Origin: Globodera rostochiensis
Taxonomy: Eukaryota; Nematoda; Chromadorea; Rhabditida; Heteroderidae
NCBI GenBank assembly: GCA_018350325.1
Contig: JAEVLN010000018.1
Span: 1,740,185 to 1,804,184, forward strand
Length of the DNA: 64,000 bases
Direction: 5' to 3'
The first letter of the stretch is position 1. Every line of letters begins with the position of its first letter. Shown in pieces: positions 22,601-35,795 of this stretch. The notes beneath the pieces are model-generated. The model saw nothing but the letters and a program-made list of their open reading frames with translations, was not told the DNA's origin and searched no databases. Made by a program: the position numbers and the translations under genes.

Positions 22601-25600
22601 CTCGGCTCCATAGCACCAGCGATTATATCTAAAATTAAAAAATCTCTCGTTTAAAACATTTGTTTAGCTCCAAGGGGTAATCTTTTATAAAGTTTTTGAT
22701 TGCTGCGCAAAATTGAGCGCATTTAAACTCAGTATTTATTTGTTTATTCTTTTGAAGTTTAGTTGCTAAATTTATTCACGTTCTTCTATCATAAATTTTA
22801 TATCTATGTCATCCATCTGTCGACAGAATCTTTAATATAATTTATTTTGAAATAGAGAAGCGTTCAAAACCTATTATTATTTTTAAGATTTTAAAGACAT
22901 ATTTACTTTTCAATTTTATTTAATATTGCATAAAGCTCCATTTCACTTTTTATTTTCCCATTTATTGTTATTATTCTCACTAACATTATTATTTTTTATC
23001 AATTTATTTTTATTTAACTGATGCGCCTGAAACTCCTTGTACTTGTACTATTTGTACTACATAATTTTTATTAGGCAAAGCTTAAGACAAAAAAAAAGTA
23101 AAATATTATATAGGCCTTCAAAATTTAAGGTTTAAAAACTTTTTAAATAATTAAGTTTTATTTAGCAAGTTGATTTTTATATATAAAATTTGTAAAATTT
23201 CTTTGAACTAATATTGACTTTTATTAGTTTTAGTAAATAGATTATAAATAACAATTTAAAGAAACTGATATATATGACCACTATTGTGAAATTTTTTGGT
23301 GTTTTAATTATCAGACGATATTGATGAGCTTTTTTCTATCAAGAATTAAAAGAATTAGTCTGATTCTTTGCTTTTTTGTTTTATTTTTATTGTCAATTAC
23401 ATTTTATTTATTTATTTTTCTATTTTGCTTATATTATATTTGAATTTTTGATCCATAAAGTGCAACTAATAATTATAAAGCTCGTCGGTGGTCGTATGCT
23501 GAAAAAAAAGTTTAGTGATGGCATCGTTTCAGGTGAGGCACCTGGCAAGTTTAGTTTATAAATTTAAACTGAGTGTATTTTTGAAGTAAGAGAGTTAGAA
23601 ATGTTATTAAATGACTATTTACTCAAATACCATATTCATATGCCGACGCTAAGGCGTCTTCGCTGCTTTATCGACTGGGAGAGTTGATCTCAAGTACATT
23701 TTTCTTGATAATATTTAAAAAAAACATATTTTAGTTAATGTTGTTTATTTCTTATAGTTAATTATTTATACTTTACCGTTTGCGCCAGTAAGTTAATTTT
23801 ATAAATTTTAGATTCTTAATTAGTTCACATTTTATTATCTGATTGAGTCGAGAATTTGAACTCTGGCGTTTTACATAAATGATAAAGTTTTTTTATCAAT
23901 AACTTTCGATATTTTTTCATTAACAACAGTTCAACAGTTTTTAGCTAACTGCGAAACGTGCAGCAGATTCGTTGAACAGATATATTTTATCTAGGTATAT
24001 TCATAGAAAATCGCATTTTGTAATGGAAATCAGGTGTTTTGAAATCCATTTTATAATTTATCCGGTCAAATACAATTTCCATCAAATTTAAATGTTTTAA
24101 AAATGTTCTCTAACAAGTCAAAATAATTTTAATTATTTAACTTTTTATTACTTATGCATAAATTTTTTCTAGTCATTTAAACCATTCATGCATTCTCCAA
24201 AACTTATGTTCTTTTTAATTTATTTTTAAATTTTTTATCTAAATCAAACATTATAAATAATTTTGTTTTCCATTTTAGCTAGGGATTCAGAATCAAATGC
24301 ATTTCTAACCTAAGTCAATTAAATATTTATAATCAATTCTATAGTTTATTTATAATTAAATTTGAAATAGTAAAATTCAAAAAGTTTTGGTCAATGCGCT
24401 GAGGTTGAGTTTGCAAAATTGAGAAAGCATTGGAGTCAGCTCTTGAATGATTTATTAAGTGCTTTTTAATTAGCCAAGCAAAGATTTCTTTCGTGGAGGT
24501 CCAACGGATGTTCTTCGGGACGGGGAAACCCGCCAAATTGGCACATTTAAAGCAGCAGCGGATTAGCTAGCAACGGATTGGGCATCAAGCATAAAAAACG
24601 GATATAATTTATCAAACCAACTCATCCCATAGGAAGTATCCGCATAAGCATTGGTAGATGGATTGGGAACAATCAAATAGCAATTTGTCTAGTTTTGATG
24701 GTTTGATTGTTTATTGGTTTATTTTTATCATTTAATTTAAACTCTTACGTCTTGGATCAAAAATTTGACCAATTCAAGATGGTATGTTGGTTCCACACAA
24801 TTGACGGAGTTTTGCTTAACTTAAGCTTTCCCATTAAATTTTAACTTTTAAATAATTAATTTTATTTTTTATTATGTTTTTTTGCATAATAGGAGATCCA
24901 CGGTACGGAATGAACCCGGAGCGTGCTCCTCGGAGGTCCGGCCATCCTCATAAACGGTGAACGAGTTGCTCCCCTAGGAAGGCTTAAAAGGACTTGATGA
25001 GATGAGTAAATTTGTATTTATTTTTATTTTTATGTATCGATAGTTACTACATGCACATTTATTATTTATTTAAATGTTATTTTTGATAAGAGCTTAAGCT
25101 CCTTTTAATATTTAATTTTTTTTTAGATTTTATTTGCGAAAGAATTAAGCTATCTGTAACTATAGAACAAATATTAAATTACGCAATTAATATTCATTTT
25201 GATATAAATAACTTTTAAGGTTTAAATTAAGAATTAGATCCGATCGAAAATTGTAAAATCACAAGATCCGACGAGATTTGCTTGAGATTTCAATGCTTAT
25301 TATTTTTTGATGTGAATTTCAAAAGTGAATTTATTATTCAGTATACGGAATCTTATTGTTGGGTCGAACAGAGAGTAAAAAAACATCAACACGGAGCCGT
25401 CCTTAGAGCGACTTTTTAGTCAAATAATCAATATTTTGTTTTTTTAATTTTATTCGATTTACAAGAATTACGAGCTTTCTCAATTCTGAAATTAATTCAG
25501 TTGATTTGCGTAAATTTCTTAATTTATTTTTAGGTTTTCGCTCAAAACGGCGTTAGTTCCATAACGTTTTTCAATAGTTCAATTTGAAGTCAGAAATTTT

Positions 25601-25748
25601 ATTTGTTTGCCGCGGAGGCGATTTATTAGTTTTGTTTATTCACAATTTTTTGGATGACGATTTAATTTCTTTTTATTTCTACATTTTCTCTTTTGTTATT
25701 TTAGCATTTTATTTTATTTTTAGGTTTTGATTTTACTTCAATTTTTTT

Positions 25749-26183
25749 TTATTTTATTCTTAATGATTTTATCCTTTTTCGCGGTCTTTGCGAAGATTCT
25801 TGATCTTCCGGATCAGATTCTGTTACTAGATTTAAGTGTTCTTCCGGATTTAATTCTTCGGGTATTAGCTGAATTTCTAATTCGTCGATGGATTTTTAAA
25901 ATTGTTTTCTGGGACGGGTTCTTTTGGTTTCGGGCGCCAAAGGAGAAGTTCTTGATCTGCACAGTTTGTTAGGTTTCGGAGGGCTCGGAGTCCTCCTATT
26001 CCGAATCTATTTATTTCGATTAAGACGATTATTAATTTGTTCGGCTCTGGTTAGTCTTATGATAATCGAACCACTATAAAAGTATACGTGACTAATGACG
26101 CCCACGTCCAGTAAAAATTCTTTGGCATTCGATTGCGAAGTCATTAGAAGTTTTTTCGTTGTAACGATAACAATCCTGGGCAT
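25749..26183 (-). pseudogene. Frameshifted coding-like segment, copy 2
   Basis: Identical to the segment at 18,907-19,341, including both frame changes. The breaks therefore either predate the duplication or are the same assembly error carried into both copies. See that entry for content. No family recognised. Confidence 0.4.
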
Positions 26184-26233
26184 CGTGGGTGCGTATTGAA
26201 ATTTTTGTCGCTGTTTGTAAGTTCGATCCGGGC

Positions 26234-26464
26234 TAAAGCCCTGTATTCGCCCGGCAAAGCCCGCCCGGACAAAAAATCAAAAAAAGCCCGCCCGGCAAAG
26301 CCCGCCCGGAGGAAAAACCAAAAAATATTCGCCCGGCAAAGCCCGCCCGGACAAAAAATCAAAAAAAGCCCGCCCGGAAAAGCCCGCCCGGCCACTTTCG
26401 GGTTGCCCGGAAAAGCCCGCCCGGCCACTTTCGGGTTGCCCGGAAAAAGCCCGCCCGGCCCCAA
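26234..26464 (+). repeat. GC-rich minisatellite (GCCCGCCCGG), copy 2
   Basis: Same unit composition and number as at 19,392-19,622. The lack of any copy-number change in so unstable a sequence supports a very recent origin of the 6.84-kb duplication, or an artefact. Confidence 0.85.
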
Positions 26465-29156
26465 CCCGATTATCCGAACCCTAGTTTGAGGTGCATTTTT
26501 GGAGTTTATTGCATTTTTCTTAAGGAATTTTTGGGGTTTATTACTTTTTTCTTAAAGAATTTTTCCAGAAGATCCAAGTGCAGGGAGAGCTGGCCTTTTT
26601 TTTGTTTTGTGTCGGCCGCCCATCTTTTTTTTATTTTGCAATATACACAATTTTTTGGTGTCTTTTCAGCCATTTTTGTACAAACTTTTGCACGTCTTCC
26701 ATTGAATCAATTTTTCTTCCCTTTAATATTTGTCAATACAATAGTTCTATGTTGTATACAAAAAGAGATGGTCGAATTACGGGTTCCGACATTTTTGGCT
26801 CGGAATTCCCAGTTCCGAATTCCGAAAGGGAAAAATCTTAACTTTTCGGAACTGTTATACAAAATTTTTGCAAAACAAAATGTCAATTTGTACAGATTTT
26901 GATTAATATGAGAAAACTGACAAAATCCAGTCAATTGATAAAACCTTCTAAATACGTCAATCTTCATTCATTTTCCTCTTACAATTGTAAATGTACTATT
27001 TTTGACATGTTTTGAAAATTTATAAAAAATATAATTTTAAAAAAATTAGGAAAATATCGATCTTTAGGGGAATTAGTCCAAAAGTTGCGAATTATCCTGA
27101 AAATCAGTACGCCGAGATGAAATCAGTACATTTCTGACAAATCAGTACAGATACGACCTCTGGTATGATTAGTGCAGTTGCTTTACAGCATATATTTCTT
27201 TTTTTAAATTGATTTTTAAATATTCTAAAAATAAATAATTTGATCATTTTTTGATACTTATCGTTTATTTTTTAAATTTTGTATTTATATTTAATATTAC
27301 AAATATCATCAGTTTATCGTCATTTATAAATTCTTTAGATTTGTTGCATGTTTGGCTTTTAATAGAACTTTTTTACATGGTTTGGATTTTACTTTTTATA
27401 AAATGGTGTTTTATTTTTTCTTTTTTGTTCTTTTTAATTAAATAAACATTTTGCGCAACAATTGAATTTTGGTTGTTTCGGAGGCATTTTCTCGTTTTAA
27501 AGCTTTGATGATCGGATCAAAATCTGCTGCTTTTATATTGGGTTATCTATAAAACATGACATCTAGCGCAGTAAATTATCTATTTTTTATTGAATGTGTT
27601 TAATGTTTTGTTATTATGCATTATTTTTGAAATTATCTTCTCTTGCATAGTTCGCGTTCATGATATTCTCCCCAGCCATCGTGCTATCCTTAGTTCTTAT
27701 ATTACTTTTTTATGCAATTACTTGCAATAGTTTGTGAAATTTATTTTGTATTTTAGCAACAGACAATTATATTTTACAAATCGCATTTCTTATAATAAAA
27801 TGTGTGGCTAAATAAAATTTTTAATATTTTACATCATAGATCTCCTTAAACATTTTTATTAATTTATAAAAATCTACTGTTTTTATATTGGTTTATCTAT
27901 GAAATATGAGACCGCGCGAATAAATATATCAGATTAAACAATTAAAGATTAAATAATTGAATTTGCTTCTTTTTTTTTGAATTAATATTTTTTCTTCTAC
28001 ACATCAGCAGAAGAATACGGAACACCACAGCGTCCTAATAGCCATGTGTTAACGCTGTAATAATGAAGAATTTAATCTTAATTTATAATATTATATATCA
28101 TTAGTTAATTAAAATAAAATTACAATCAGTTTTCTATGGGGTTTTTGACGCATTATTTTAAAATTTCTCACATACATTGTATTAAAACCTCGATTCCCGA
28201 GCTATGTCGGCTTGCATTTTTTAAATCGTTCCATCATTTACGAAGTATTTTTATTTAACTTAAAATTAAAGCCTTTAATTTTAATAGCTTTTATTTTTTT
28301 TGTTTAATAATTTTGAAAAATTTTACCTTTAAATGTAAGCATTCCTGAAATATTTAATTACTATAATTTTGTGGGCATAAAATTTTGCAAATACCGATTT
28401 ATTAGTTTAAATAAAATTTAATTTTAATTTATATATTATAATTAATTCTTGTTGTCAATTCTTTGAGTTTTTAATTCCTGCGCCAACGCAGGTAAAATTA
28501 GTATGGTTTAGTTTTATTGCATTATATATTTAAATATATCAAGCCATTAATCTGTATTTATTATTTTATTTGCTTTAAGACTTTTTTGGCTCTTTAAATT
28601 GCACCTTAAATGTTTAATTGTATTTAAAGTGAATTGTTGTTTATTACATTATGTGATTCATAGTTTTGTCTGAAATGATGTCGATTTTAGTATAATGCGT
28701 TGCTGAACACGGCGAATTTCCAAATATCGTCTCGCAATGATTTTTGGTCCATCTGCATTGAGAGCACCACTGATAGACTAAAAAATTAGGCTATTGATTA
28801 AATATATAGTATAATAAGGCTTCGATATAATGCTGAGTACGCTACTTGGGGCCATTCAAATGTTTAATAAAAAAGCTTAGTCCAAAAAAATGCCCTTCTC
28901 AAACATTGGATTTCTTGATTAGGTATTATATTTGATATTTTCATCTATTTTTGTTCAATTTCTTTTTGAGTGCATTTGAATTTCGAAAGCTGCCACGTTA
29001 TGTGCTTGGAAATCAACATCTTTGTACGTAGGAGTTGTCTTTGTCTAATCGTAGTCCTATAATATAATAATCTACTATTCCGACGGGATTTAAGTCAGTT
29101 CTTGTACCATTTTTTGAATTTTGGCGTCCAATTTAGTCTGAAATTTTGACCTTCAA

Positions 29157-29442
29157 AATTCGTCATTCTTTATTAATTTTCCTTTTGTAAATGTACTATT
29201 TTTTATTGAAAATTTTATAAAAAATATTAAATTAAAAATTTTTAGGAAAAATATGGATCTTTGGGGTGATTTTTGGTCCAAGAAAAATGAATGCTATTTT
29301 TTGGGCTTCTCTCATGATTCTCTATTGCAAAACATGTTAAAACATGAAAATCCGGGCTCTACTAATTACTGGTTATACAGCTGTACATTATTTAATAGAT
29401 TTCTTAAAACCACAATACTTTTCGGCCTCGGGCTCTAAAATC
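29157..29442 (+). repeat. Internal dispersed repeat, copy 2
   Basis: Copy-2 counterpart of 22,315-22,600, carrying the same reverse-oriented similarity to 49,515-49,598. Confidence 0.6.
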
Positions 29443-31214
29443 CTCGGCTCCATAGCACCAGCGATTATATCTAAAATTAAAAAATCTCTCGTTTAAAACA
29501 TTTGTTTAGCTCCAAGGGGTAATCTTTTATAAAGTTTTTGATTGCTGCGCAAAATTGAGCGCATTTAAACTCAGTATTTATTTGTTTATTCTTTTGAAGT
29601 TTAGTTGCTAAATTTATTCACGTTCTTCTATCATAAATTTTATATCTATGTCATCCATCTGTCGACAGAATCTTTAATATAATTTATTTTGAAATAGAGA
29701 AGCGTTCAAAACCTATTATTATTTTTAAGATTTTAAAGACATATTTACTTTTCAATTTTATTTAATATTGCATAAAGCTCCATTTCACTTTTTATTTTCC
29801 CATTTATTGTTATTATTCTCACTAACATTATTATTTTTTATCAATTTATTTTTATTTAACTGATGCGCCTGAAACTCCTTGTACTTGTACTATTTGTACT
29901 ACATAATTTTTATTAGGCAAAGCTTAAGACAAAAAAAAAAGTAAAATATTATATAGGCCTTCAAAATTTAAGGTTTAAAAACTTTTTAAATAATTAAGTT
30001 TTATTTAGCAAGTTGATTTTTATATATAAAATTTGTAAAATTTCTTTGAACTAATATTGACTTTTATTAGTTTTAGTAAATAGATTATAAATAACAATTT
30101 AAAGAAACTGATATATATGACCACTATTGTGAAATTTTTTGGTGTTTTAATTATCAGACGATATTGATGAGCTTTTTTCTATCAAGAATTAAAAGAATTA
30201 GTCTGATTCTTTGCTTTTTTGTTTTATTTTTATTGTCAATTACATTTTATTTATTTATTTTTCTATTTTGCTTATATTATATTTGAATTTTTGATCCATA
30301 AAGTGCAACTAATAATTATAAAGCTCGTCGGTGGTCGTATGCTGAAAAAAAAGTTTAGTGATGGCATCGTTTCAGGTGAGGCACCTGGCAAGTTTAGTTT
30401 ATAAATTTAAACTGAGTGTATTTTTGAAGTAAGAGAGTTAGAAATGTTATTAAATGACTATTTACTCAAATACCATATTCATATGCCGACGCTAAGGCGT
30501 CTTCGCTGCTTTATCGACTGGGAGAGTTGATCTCAAGTACATTTTTCTTGATAATATTTAAAAAAAACATATTTTAGTTAATGTTGTTTATTTCTTATAG
30601 TTAATTATTTATACTTTACCGTTTGCGCCAGTAAGTTAATTTTATAAATTTTAGATTCTTAATTAGTTCACATTTTATTATCTGATTGAGTCGAGAATTT
30701 GAACTCTGGCGTTTTACATAAATGATAAAGTTTTTTTATCAATAACTTTCGATATTTTTTCATTAACAACAGTTCAACAGTTTTTAGCTAACTGCGAAAC
30801 GTGCAGCAGATTCGTTGAACAGATATATTTTATCTAGGTATATTCATAGAAAATCGCATTTTGTAATGGAAATCAGGTGTTTTGAAATCCATTTTATAAT
30901 TTATCCGGTCAAATACAATTTCCATCAAATTTAAATGTTTTAAAAATGTTCTCTAACAAGTCAAAATAATTTTAATTATTTAACTTTTTATTACTTATGC
31001 ATAAATTTTTTCTAGTCATTTAAACCATTCATGCATTCTCCAAAACTTATGTTCTTTTTAATTTATTTTTAAATTTTTTATCTAAATCAAACATTATAAA
31101 TAATTTTGTTTTCCATTTTAGCTAGGGATTCAGAATCAAATGCATTTCTAACCTAAGTCAATTAAATATTTATAATCAATTCTATAGTTTATTTATAATT
31201 AAATTTGAAATAGT

Positions 31215-32204
31215 TTTTATTTTATCAGAGCATCGCTTTACGCTTTTAAAAATTTTATTTTTAAATTTCCAATTATGTTTTTTATTTTACACCTTATTTA
31301 CATCTTCCCCACTTCTTAATATTATGGATAAATCGCTTCATTTTTTATTTAGTAGACAGTTATTCTTGCAAAACTATATTTTTAATTAATATATATAGGT
31401 AATTTATTTTTCCCATAAAGAGCCCGGATTGACGCACACTTTTCTGATTATTAACGAAACCAGAAGTTAGGACTATAATTATATTGTTTATTTATATTAA
31501 ATATGTGAATTTTCTGGTATCACCTACATCGTAAAATAATTAATCAACTTTATTAAACATAATTTATTTGTTGGTTTATGCATAATCTTCTTTTTCTTTA
31601 TTTAAAGTTTGATCAAACATTGATAATATAAACAGTTATTTTCATCTTTAAGTACTTTCTGAGAATCTTCCATGATCGTTGAGCACGCTGCTGTTAAAGT
31701 TTTCAAACATGCTCCAGTCGTTATCTTTTTCATAGTCAATGCGATAAGATTTTTAAAATTAATTTAATGAAACATATTTTAGATTTGGGTTTCTTAAAAT
31801 AGCTTTTGCAAATTAAAAGTTGCATTTGTTGGTTTTGTATAATGATTATTTTTTGGGCTAAATAAAAAACATGGGCTTTCAAAAGCACCGGCACAGATTT
31901 AGTAGCCAATCAAACTTTTATTTTTTGCGTGGATTAATTTTTTAAAATAAGATAAAAGTTTTTAAAGAATAATTAGTCAAAAAACACACGCGCGATTGTT
32001 TTAGCCATTTTGATAATTTGACATTTTCCTAATTATATTTTTACTCTTGAGATTAATAATTGTTTAATCCGCGTTTCCTTATGTTAAAACCTCAATAAAT
32101 AGAAAATAAATCAAAAAGGCCGAGATGATTAATCATTTATACAATGCAAAATAAATCAAAAAATTAATGAAAAATTTTTTTGGGGTAGTATTTTTTAGTT
32201 TTAT
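31215..32204. other. AT-rich region with one coding-like island
   Basis: Low-complexity AT-rich DNA except for the island at 31,640-31,780, which is described separately and has a diverged copy near 42.9 kb. Confidence 0.5.
31648..31752 (-). CDS. Candidate exon, paralogous to a decayed copy at 42.9 kb
   Basis: A minus-strand open segment of 34 codons with balanced composition (RIDYEKDNDWSMFENF, then NSSVLNDHGRFSES). GTACTT after CAGAAA at about 31,655 is a possible splice donor, and AAAAAG before ATAACGAC a possible acceptor. The same sequence occurs in diverged form at 42,832-42,970, where the frame is interrupted, so one copy may be an exon and the other its relic, or both are parts of a dispersed repeat. 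No domain recognised. Confidence 0.3.
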   Translation of the reverse strand, partial: KSYRIDYEKDNDWSMFENFNSSVLNDHGRFSEST

Positions 32205-32345
32205 TTAGGGTTGGTTCCGGAGGAGGGAAAACCGAGGATCCGCGGCCATTCTCATCCCCGTCCCTGGCCCCTGGTTTGCCCATCCAGAAAACATGGATCC
32301 CCGGTTTATCCCCGCCGGGGACGGGGATGAAAATGCACCCTTAAA
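32205..32345 (+). repeat. GC-rich foldback
   Basis: A 12-bp perfect inverted repeat, CATCCCCGTCCC at 32,253-32,264 and GGGACGGGGATG at 32,318-32,329, encloses about 53 bp with TGGATCCCCGGTTTATCCCC. It is an isolated GC block in AT-rich DNA, consistent with a small foldback or simple GGGGA-type repeat. The 61-codon minus-strand ORF over it is not taken as a gene. Confidence 0.6.
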
Positions 32346-32479
32346 GGTGGCACTTTCCGGTGAAAATTCATTTCTTGGCAGATAATAAAGAGAAAGAATT
32401 TTGTGGTCAAGTATTTCTCATAACTTTCCAAATTAAGCCTAAAAAATTTGCGTTGTGTAACATGCACACATTTATTATT

Positions 32480-32735
32480 TTTTTGATCCATTTTGGAATG
32501 GACGCGGACTATTCGATGTGAAAATGAATGAATTGGTGTGGTTATGCGGGAGAAAGGTCAATGCTCAGTGCCAATCAAAGGATGAGGATACATACATACA
32601 ACACAAATTTGGGTGAGAACGCGGGCGAGGGTTGCGGGAGGGAAGCAAAAATGATGAGTGCAGAGAGGGGGAGGGGGGAGAGAAAGCAAAATAAAGCGAG
32701 GGCAGAGAAAGAGCGGAAGAGAAAACAAAATCAAT
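32480..32735 (+). repeat. Unexpanded relative of the 5-9 kb minisatellite
   Basis: 32,490-32,600 matches the left flank of the minisatellite at 5,155-5,260. The next hundred bases carry only two or three purine-rich units (GCAAAAATGATGAG, GGGGGAGGGGGGAGAGAAAG, then CAGAAAGAG-like). It therefore resembles the starting state from which the roughly 90-unit array at 5,344-9,354 grew. Both occur in the same orientation. Confidence 0.75.
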
Positions 32736-32739
32736 TCAG

Positions 32740-34810
32740 TTAAGTACGCATAATTATTGGAATAAAATTCGACGACGTTTAGTGTTTTAAAGATTACCAC
32801 AAGGTAAGATTTATCTTGCACTTTTTTTTGCAAAAATAAATAAAAGATAATTATTATTTATCAAAATTGTATACAAAATTAATTTACATAAGCCTATTAC
32901 AAAATTATAACGGCGAATTTCTGTTAATGTTTAACCAAACAATTTGCGTCTTTTTAAACCTGATAACTGATAAAAACTAACAAAAAAAACATTTTAAATG
33001 TGACATCACAAACTTGATAAATTTATTAGCAAAATAAAGAAAAAATCTCTAGATATTATTATACTATATTTAGATAAATTTAGGAATTAAATTTATTTAA
33101 TTAAAAGCATTTAATTCAGCATTTATGACCTGCGCTTTTGCCTTATTGATCTTTAAAAAATATATATATTTTTTATTAGTAGTTTAAATTAAACATTCAT
33201 TATAAACTTTATAATAACAGATTTACAAAAATAAAAGATTAAATAATGAGAGCAGTAACGGATACACACCCGCATGTATTAGTTTAAATATGTTTGTGGA
33301 ACTCATTTTACGATATCTCTTCAATGATAATAATACGCAATGTTTGATAAGATTTTTATTTATTAAAAAAGACAATTGTAATAAACCCGAAAACTCCAGT
33401 TTCACATAATTTTAATAATAAACGTTTCAAAACGTATGGTTTAAAGATTTCTGCATTAATGATGATAAAAGTTTATTTATTGAATGCCAAAGACGCATAC
33501 TGAAAGTCAAACGAAATCAGTTAGCGATGGGTGCAACAGAAACTTTCATGTAGGCCACAAGAAGAAAGAATGCAAGTTAATTAAAAAAACAAGCCAGTAA
33601 TTTAATAATTCGAAATCAAAAATAAAATAATAAACGCTTAAAAATTATTCTAAGGTAAAACAACTATTTTAATTAAGGTTGAAGAAGTTTATGTATAAAA
33701 ATTAAAATATGATATGGTTAATATTTTATTTCGCTAACTATTTACATTAAATTTAAATTTTTTGTTAAATTATCAAAAAACCTAAATTTGGTAAATTTAT
33801 AAAAAATAGCAAGAAGATAAAACATGTGTTTCCTACGTTTTTTAGTTCCAACAATACAGGAATTTGGCGATCGGCTACAAAAAAAATGGAGCTAAAAGAG
33901 CCTCATCCGCTTTTCGGAAAAGTATGCAATACTCTATAATGGTTATAATAATAAATAAAGTTAAAAATATTTAATATTAATTAAATATATGAATTTTAAT
34001 AAATAAATAAAGTTAAAAAATATTTAATTTTAAATGTATTATGATGGTTATAATAAATAATTTAAAAATATAATATTAAAAGAGCCTATGAGTATTCTTA
34101 AAATCTATTTAAAAAATAGTAGGCTGTGAAGCAAAATACGCGCCTGATAGAAATTCAATACAAATTGCTATAAAATATGTAAATTTTCTAGTAGCGTGCA
34201 TAATGCCGAATCGAGCAACAAAAAAAACATGAACAAACGTCAAGAGCTTCAATATAAGAAAAATTTGTTTTAAAATAATTATGACTAGATGTTGGATTGG
34301 AGGATTTAAAATAAATAAATTTTAATAATAAGTTAAATCCTTTAAATCATAACAAGTCCAAAGAAATGTTTTTGAAAGCATACTTTCATACTTTAATTTT
34401 CAATTTATTTAACTCCGACATTACAAAGTTATATATTCAATTAAAACAAATAAAAAAGGTTGTACCATTAGAAAACTTTGATTGCGTAGTTGTTCAGCAG
34501 TGTTCAAGCGGTTTAAAGCATTTGCAAAAAGTATATTTGTGAAACAGTCAAAATATGGTATTTTTAAAGTATTTGGAATTTTTTAATATAAAAAAACTTT
34601 CTAAAAATCATTGATTAATTGTGGCAACTTTAAAAGACAGAAATCCACGAAATGTACGATAAAATTCCGGAAACTGCAATGATAAAACAAATCTGTTTTT
34701 GACACATTCTTGATTATATGAGCAAACATTCAAGCCGTAACTTATGCGCAAACAAAATGTACAAATTTACAACTACAAAAAAAAATTTACAATAATAATA
34801 TTAATACTTA
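32740..34810. other. A-rich stretch, no gene seen
   Basis: The plus strand is A-rich here, unlike the T-rich flanks. No repeat array or convincing coding segment; a 60-codon minus-strand ORF at 33,223-33,405 has no motif. Confidence 0.45.
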
Positions 34811-34814
34811 ATAA

Positions 34815-35640
34815 TATGGGCTGTATCATTATTTTTAAATTGTTTTATTATTGCTTTAGGTTTGCACCAGTTATGCACCCGCTATGCATAATAGCATATT
34901 TTCTAGCCAAACTAAGGCTAATAAACAATAAAATTTTAAAGAACTCAAAACAATAATGGCGAACAAAAAATTTTTCTTGACGTTATATTTGTATGTTATT
35001 AGATCCCATATTTTTTAGACTATTTTCAACTTTGAGGTTCATTTTTTGCTTTTACTGACTAAAATTGATAGAAATTGATTTTATGTATTCTTTACTCTCT
35101 TGAATGTCCGCCCGTTCTCTTCCAATTTGCAATGCTTTCCGATCAATTAATAATATATTGGTTTGATAAGCAGTGTTTAGAATTGCTATGTTTATTGATT
35201 TATTTTAATATATTCTTTTGTTTTATGATGCAGTAATTTAAATTTTTTATTCATTAAGTATTGCAAATTATTTTATAATACATTGGTCAATTGGTCATAG
35301 TCGAAGGTTTGCAGCTGTAGATGTTCCAGTTCTTCTTTTAAATTTTCAGCTACAGCTCCTGCTTTTTCTTTAAAATTTTCAGTTAAAGTTCATGTTTTTT
35401 CCTTTAAATTTTCAGCTAACTTTTCAATAATTTTAGAAATAATTCAATTTAATTAAAATGCTTCGATTTAATTAAAGTGCTATGCTTTTGATTTAATAAT
35501 TAATAATTGGAGCAATAATTATGTGCTGTGTTATTATTTTTAAGTTTTATTATTGCTTTAGGTTTGCACCCGCTATGCACAATAGCATATTTTCTGCCAA
35601 AATAACGCTACAAAACAATGATGGCGAACAAAACAATCGA
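34815..35640 (+). repeat. Direct repeat pair of about 150 bp, 0.7 kb apart
   Basis: 34,815-34,975 and 35,520-35,640 share TTTTATTATTGCTTTAGG, TTTGCACC, CGCTATGCA, AATAGCATATTTTCT and AATGGCGAACAAA or GATGGCGAACAAA. The copies differ by short deletions, so this is an old local duplication or two copies of a dispersed repeat. The 70-codon ORF at 34,744 runs across the first copy and is not supported. Confidence 0.75.
35320..35440 (+). repeat. Short tandem repeat, three units of about 40 bp
   Basis: Three degenerate units ending in TTTAAATTTTCAGCTA, TTTAAAATTTTCAGTTA and TTTAAATTTTCAGCTA. Each contains a polypyrimidine-CAG that mimics a splice acceptor, but no coding segment follows. Confidence 0.6.
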
Positions 35641-35795
35641 AATTGATATGTATTGAGCTTTACAAGAAATTTATCAGATTTGTTCAATGAATTAACTTTA
35701 TAATTTTCAAACATCTTTCAATGATTAAAATTTAACAAAACGAGACCGCTTAGAGAAATTTTTTGTTTTTTGCGCTAGTTTGCTTAAATATTTTT

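Larger units (their letters stand above)
17530..24371. repeat. 6.84-kb tandem duplication, copy 1
   Basis: This segment is repeated head to tail at 24,372-31,214. Matching positions are offset by 6,842 bp and then 6,843 bp after an A-run at about 23,099 (nine A here, ten in copy 2). I saw no other difference. At the junctions the base before the unit (A at 17,529) does not match the last base of the unit (T at 24,371), so there is no microhomology. The unit is T-rich. It holds a minus-strand ORF over 17,530-17,694, a coding-like frameshifted segment at 18,907-19,341, a GC-rich minisatellite at 19,392-19,622 and an internal diverged repeat (20,130-20,240 against 22,325-22,435). Confidence 0.95.
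24372..31214. repeat. 6.84-kb tandem duplication, copy 2
   Basis: Second copy of 17,530-24,371, one base longer because of ten rather than nine A in the run ending at about 29,940. The junction CATAGT-type end GAAATAG|TAAAATTC marks the boundary; after copy 2 the sequence diverges to GAAATAG|TTTTTATTTT at 31,214-31,215. Near-identity implies a very recent duplication, or two haplotypes or reads wrongly placed in series during assembly. Confidence 0.95.
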
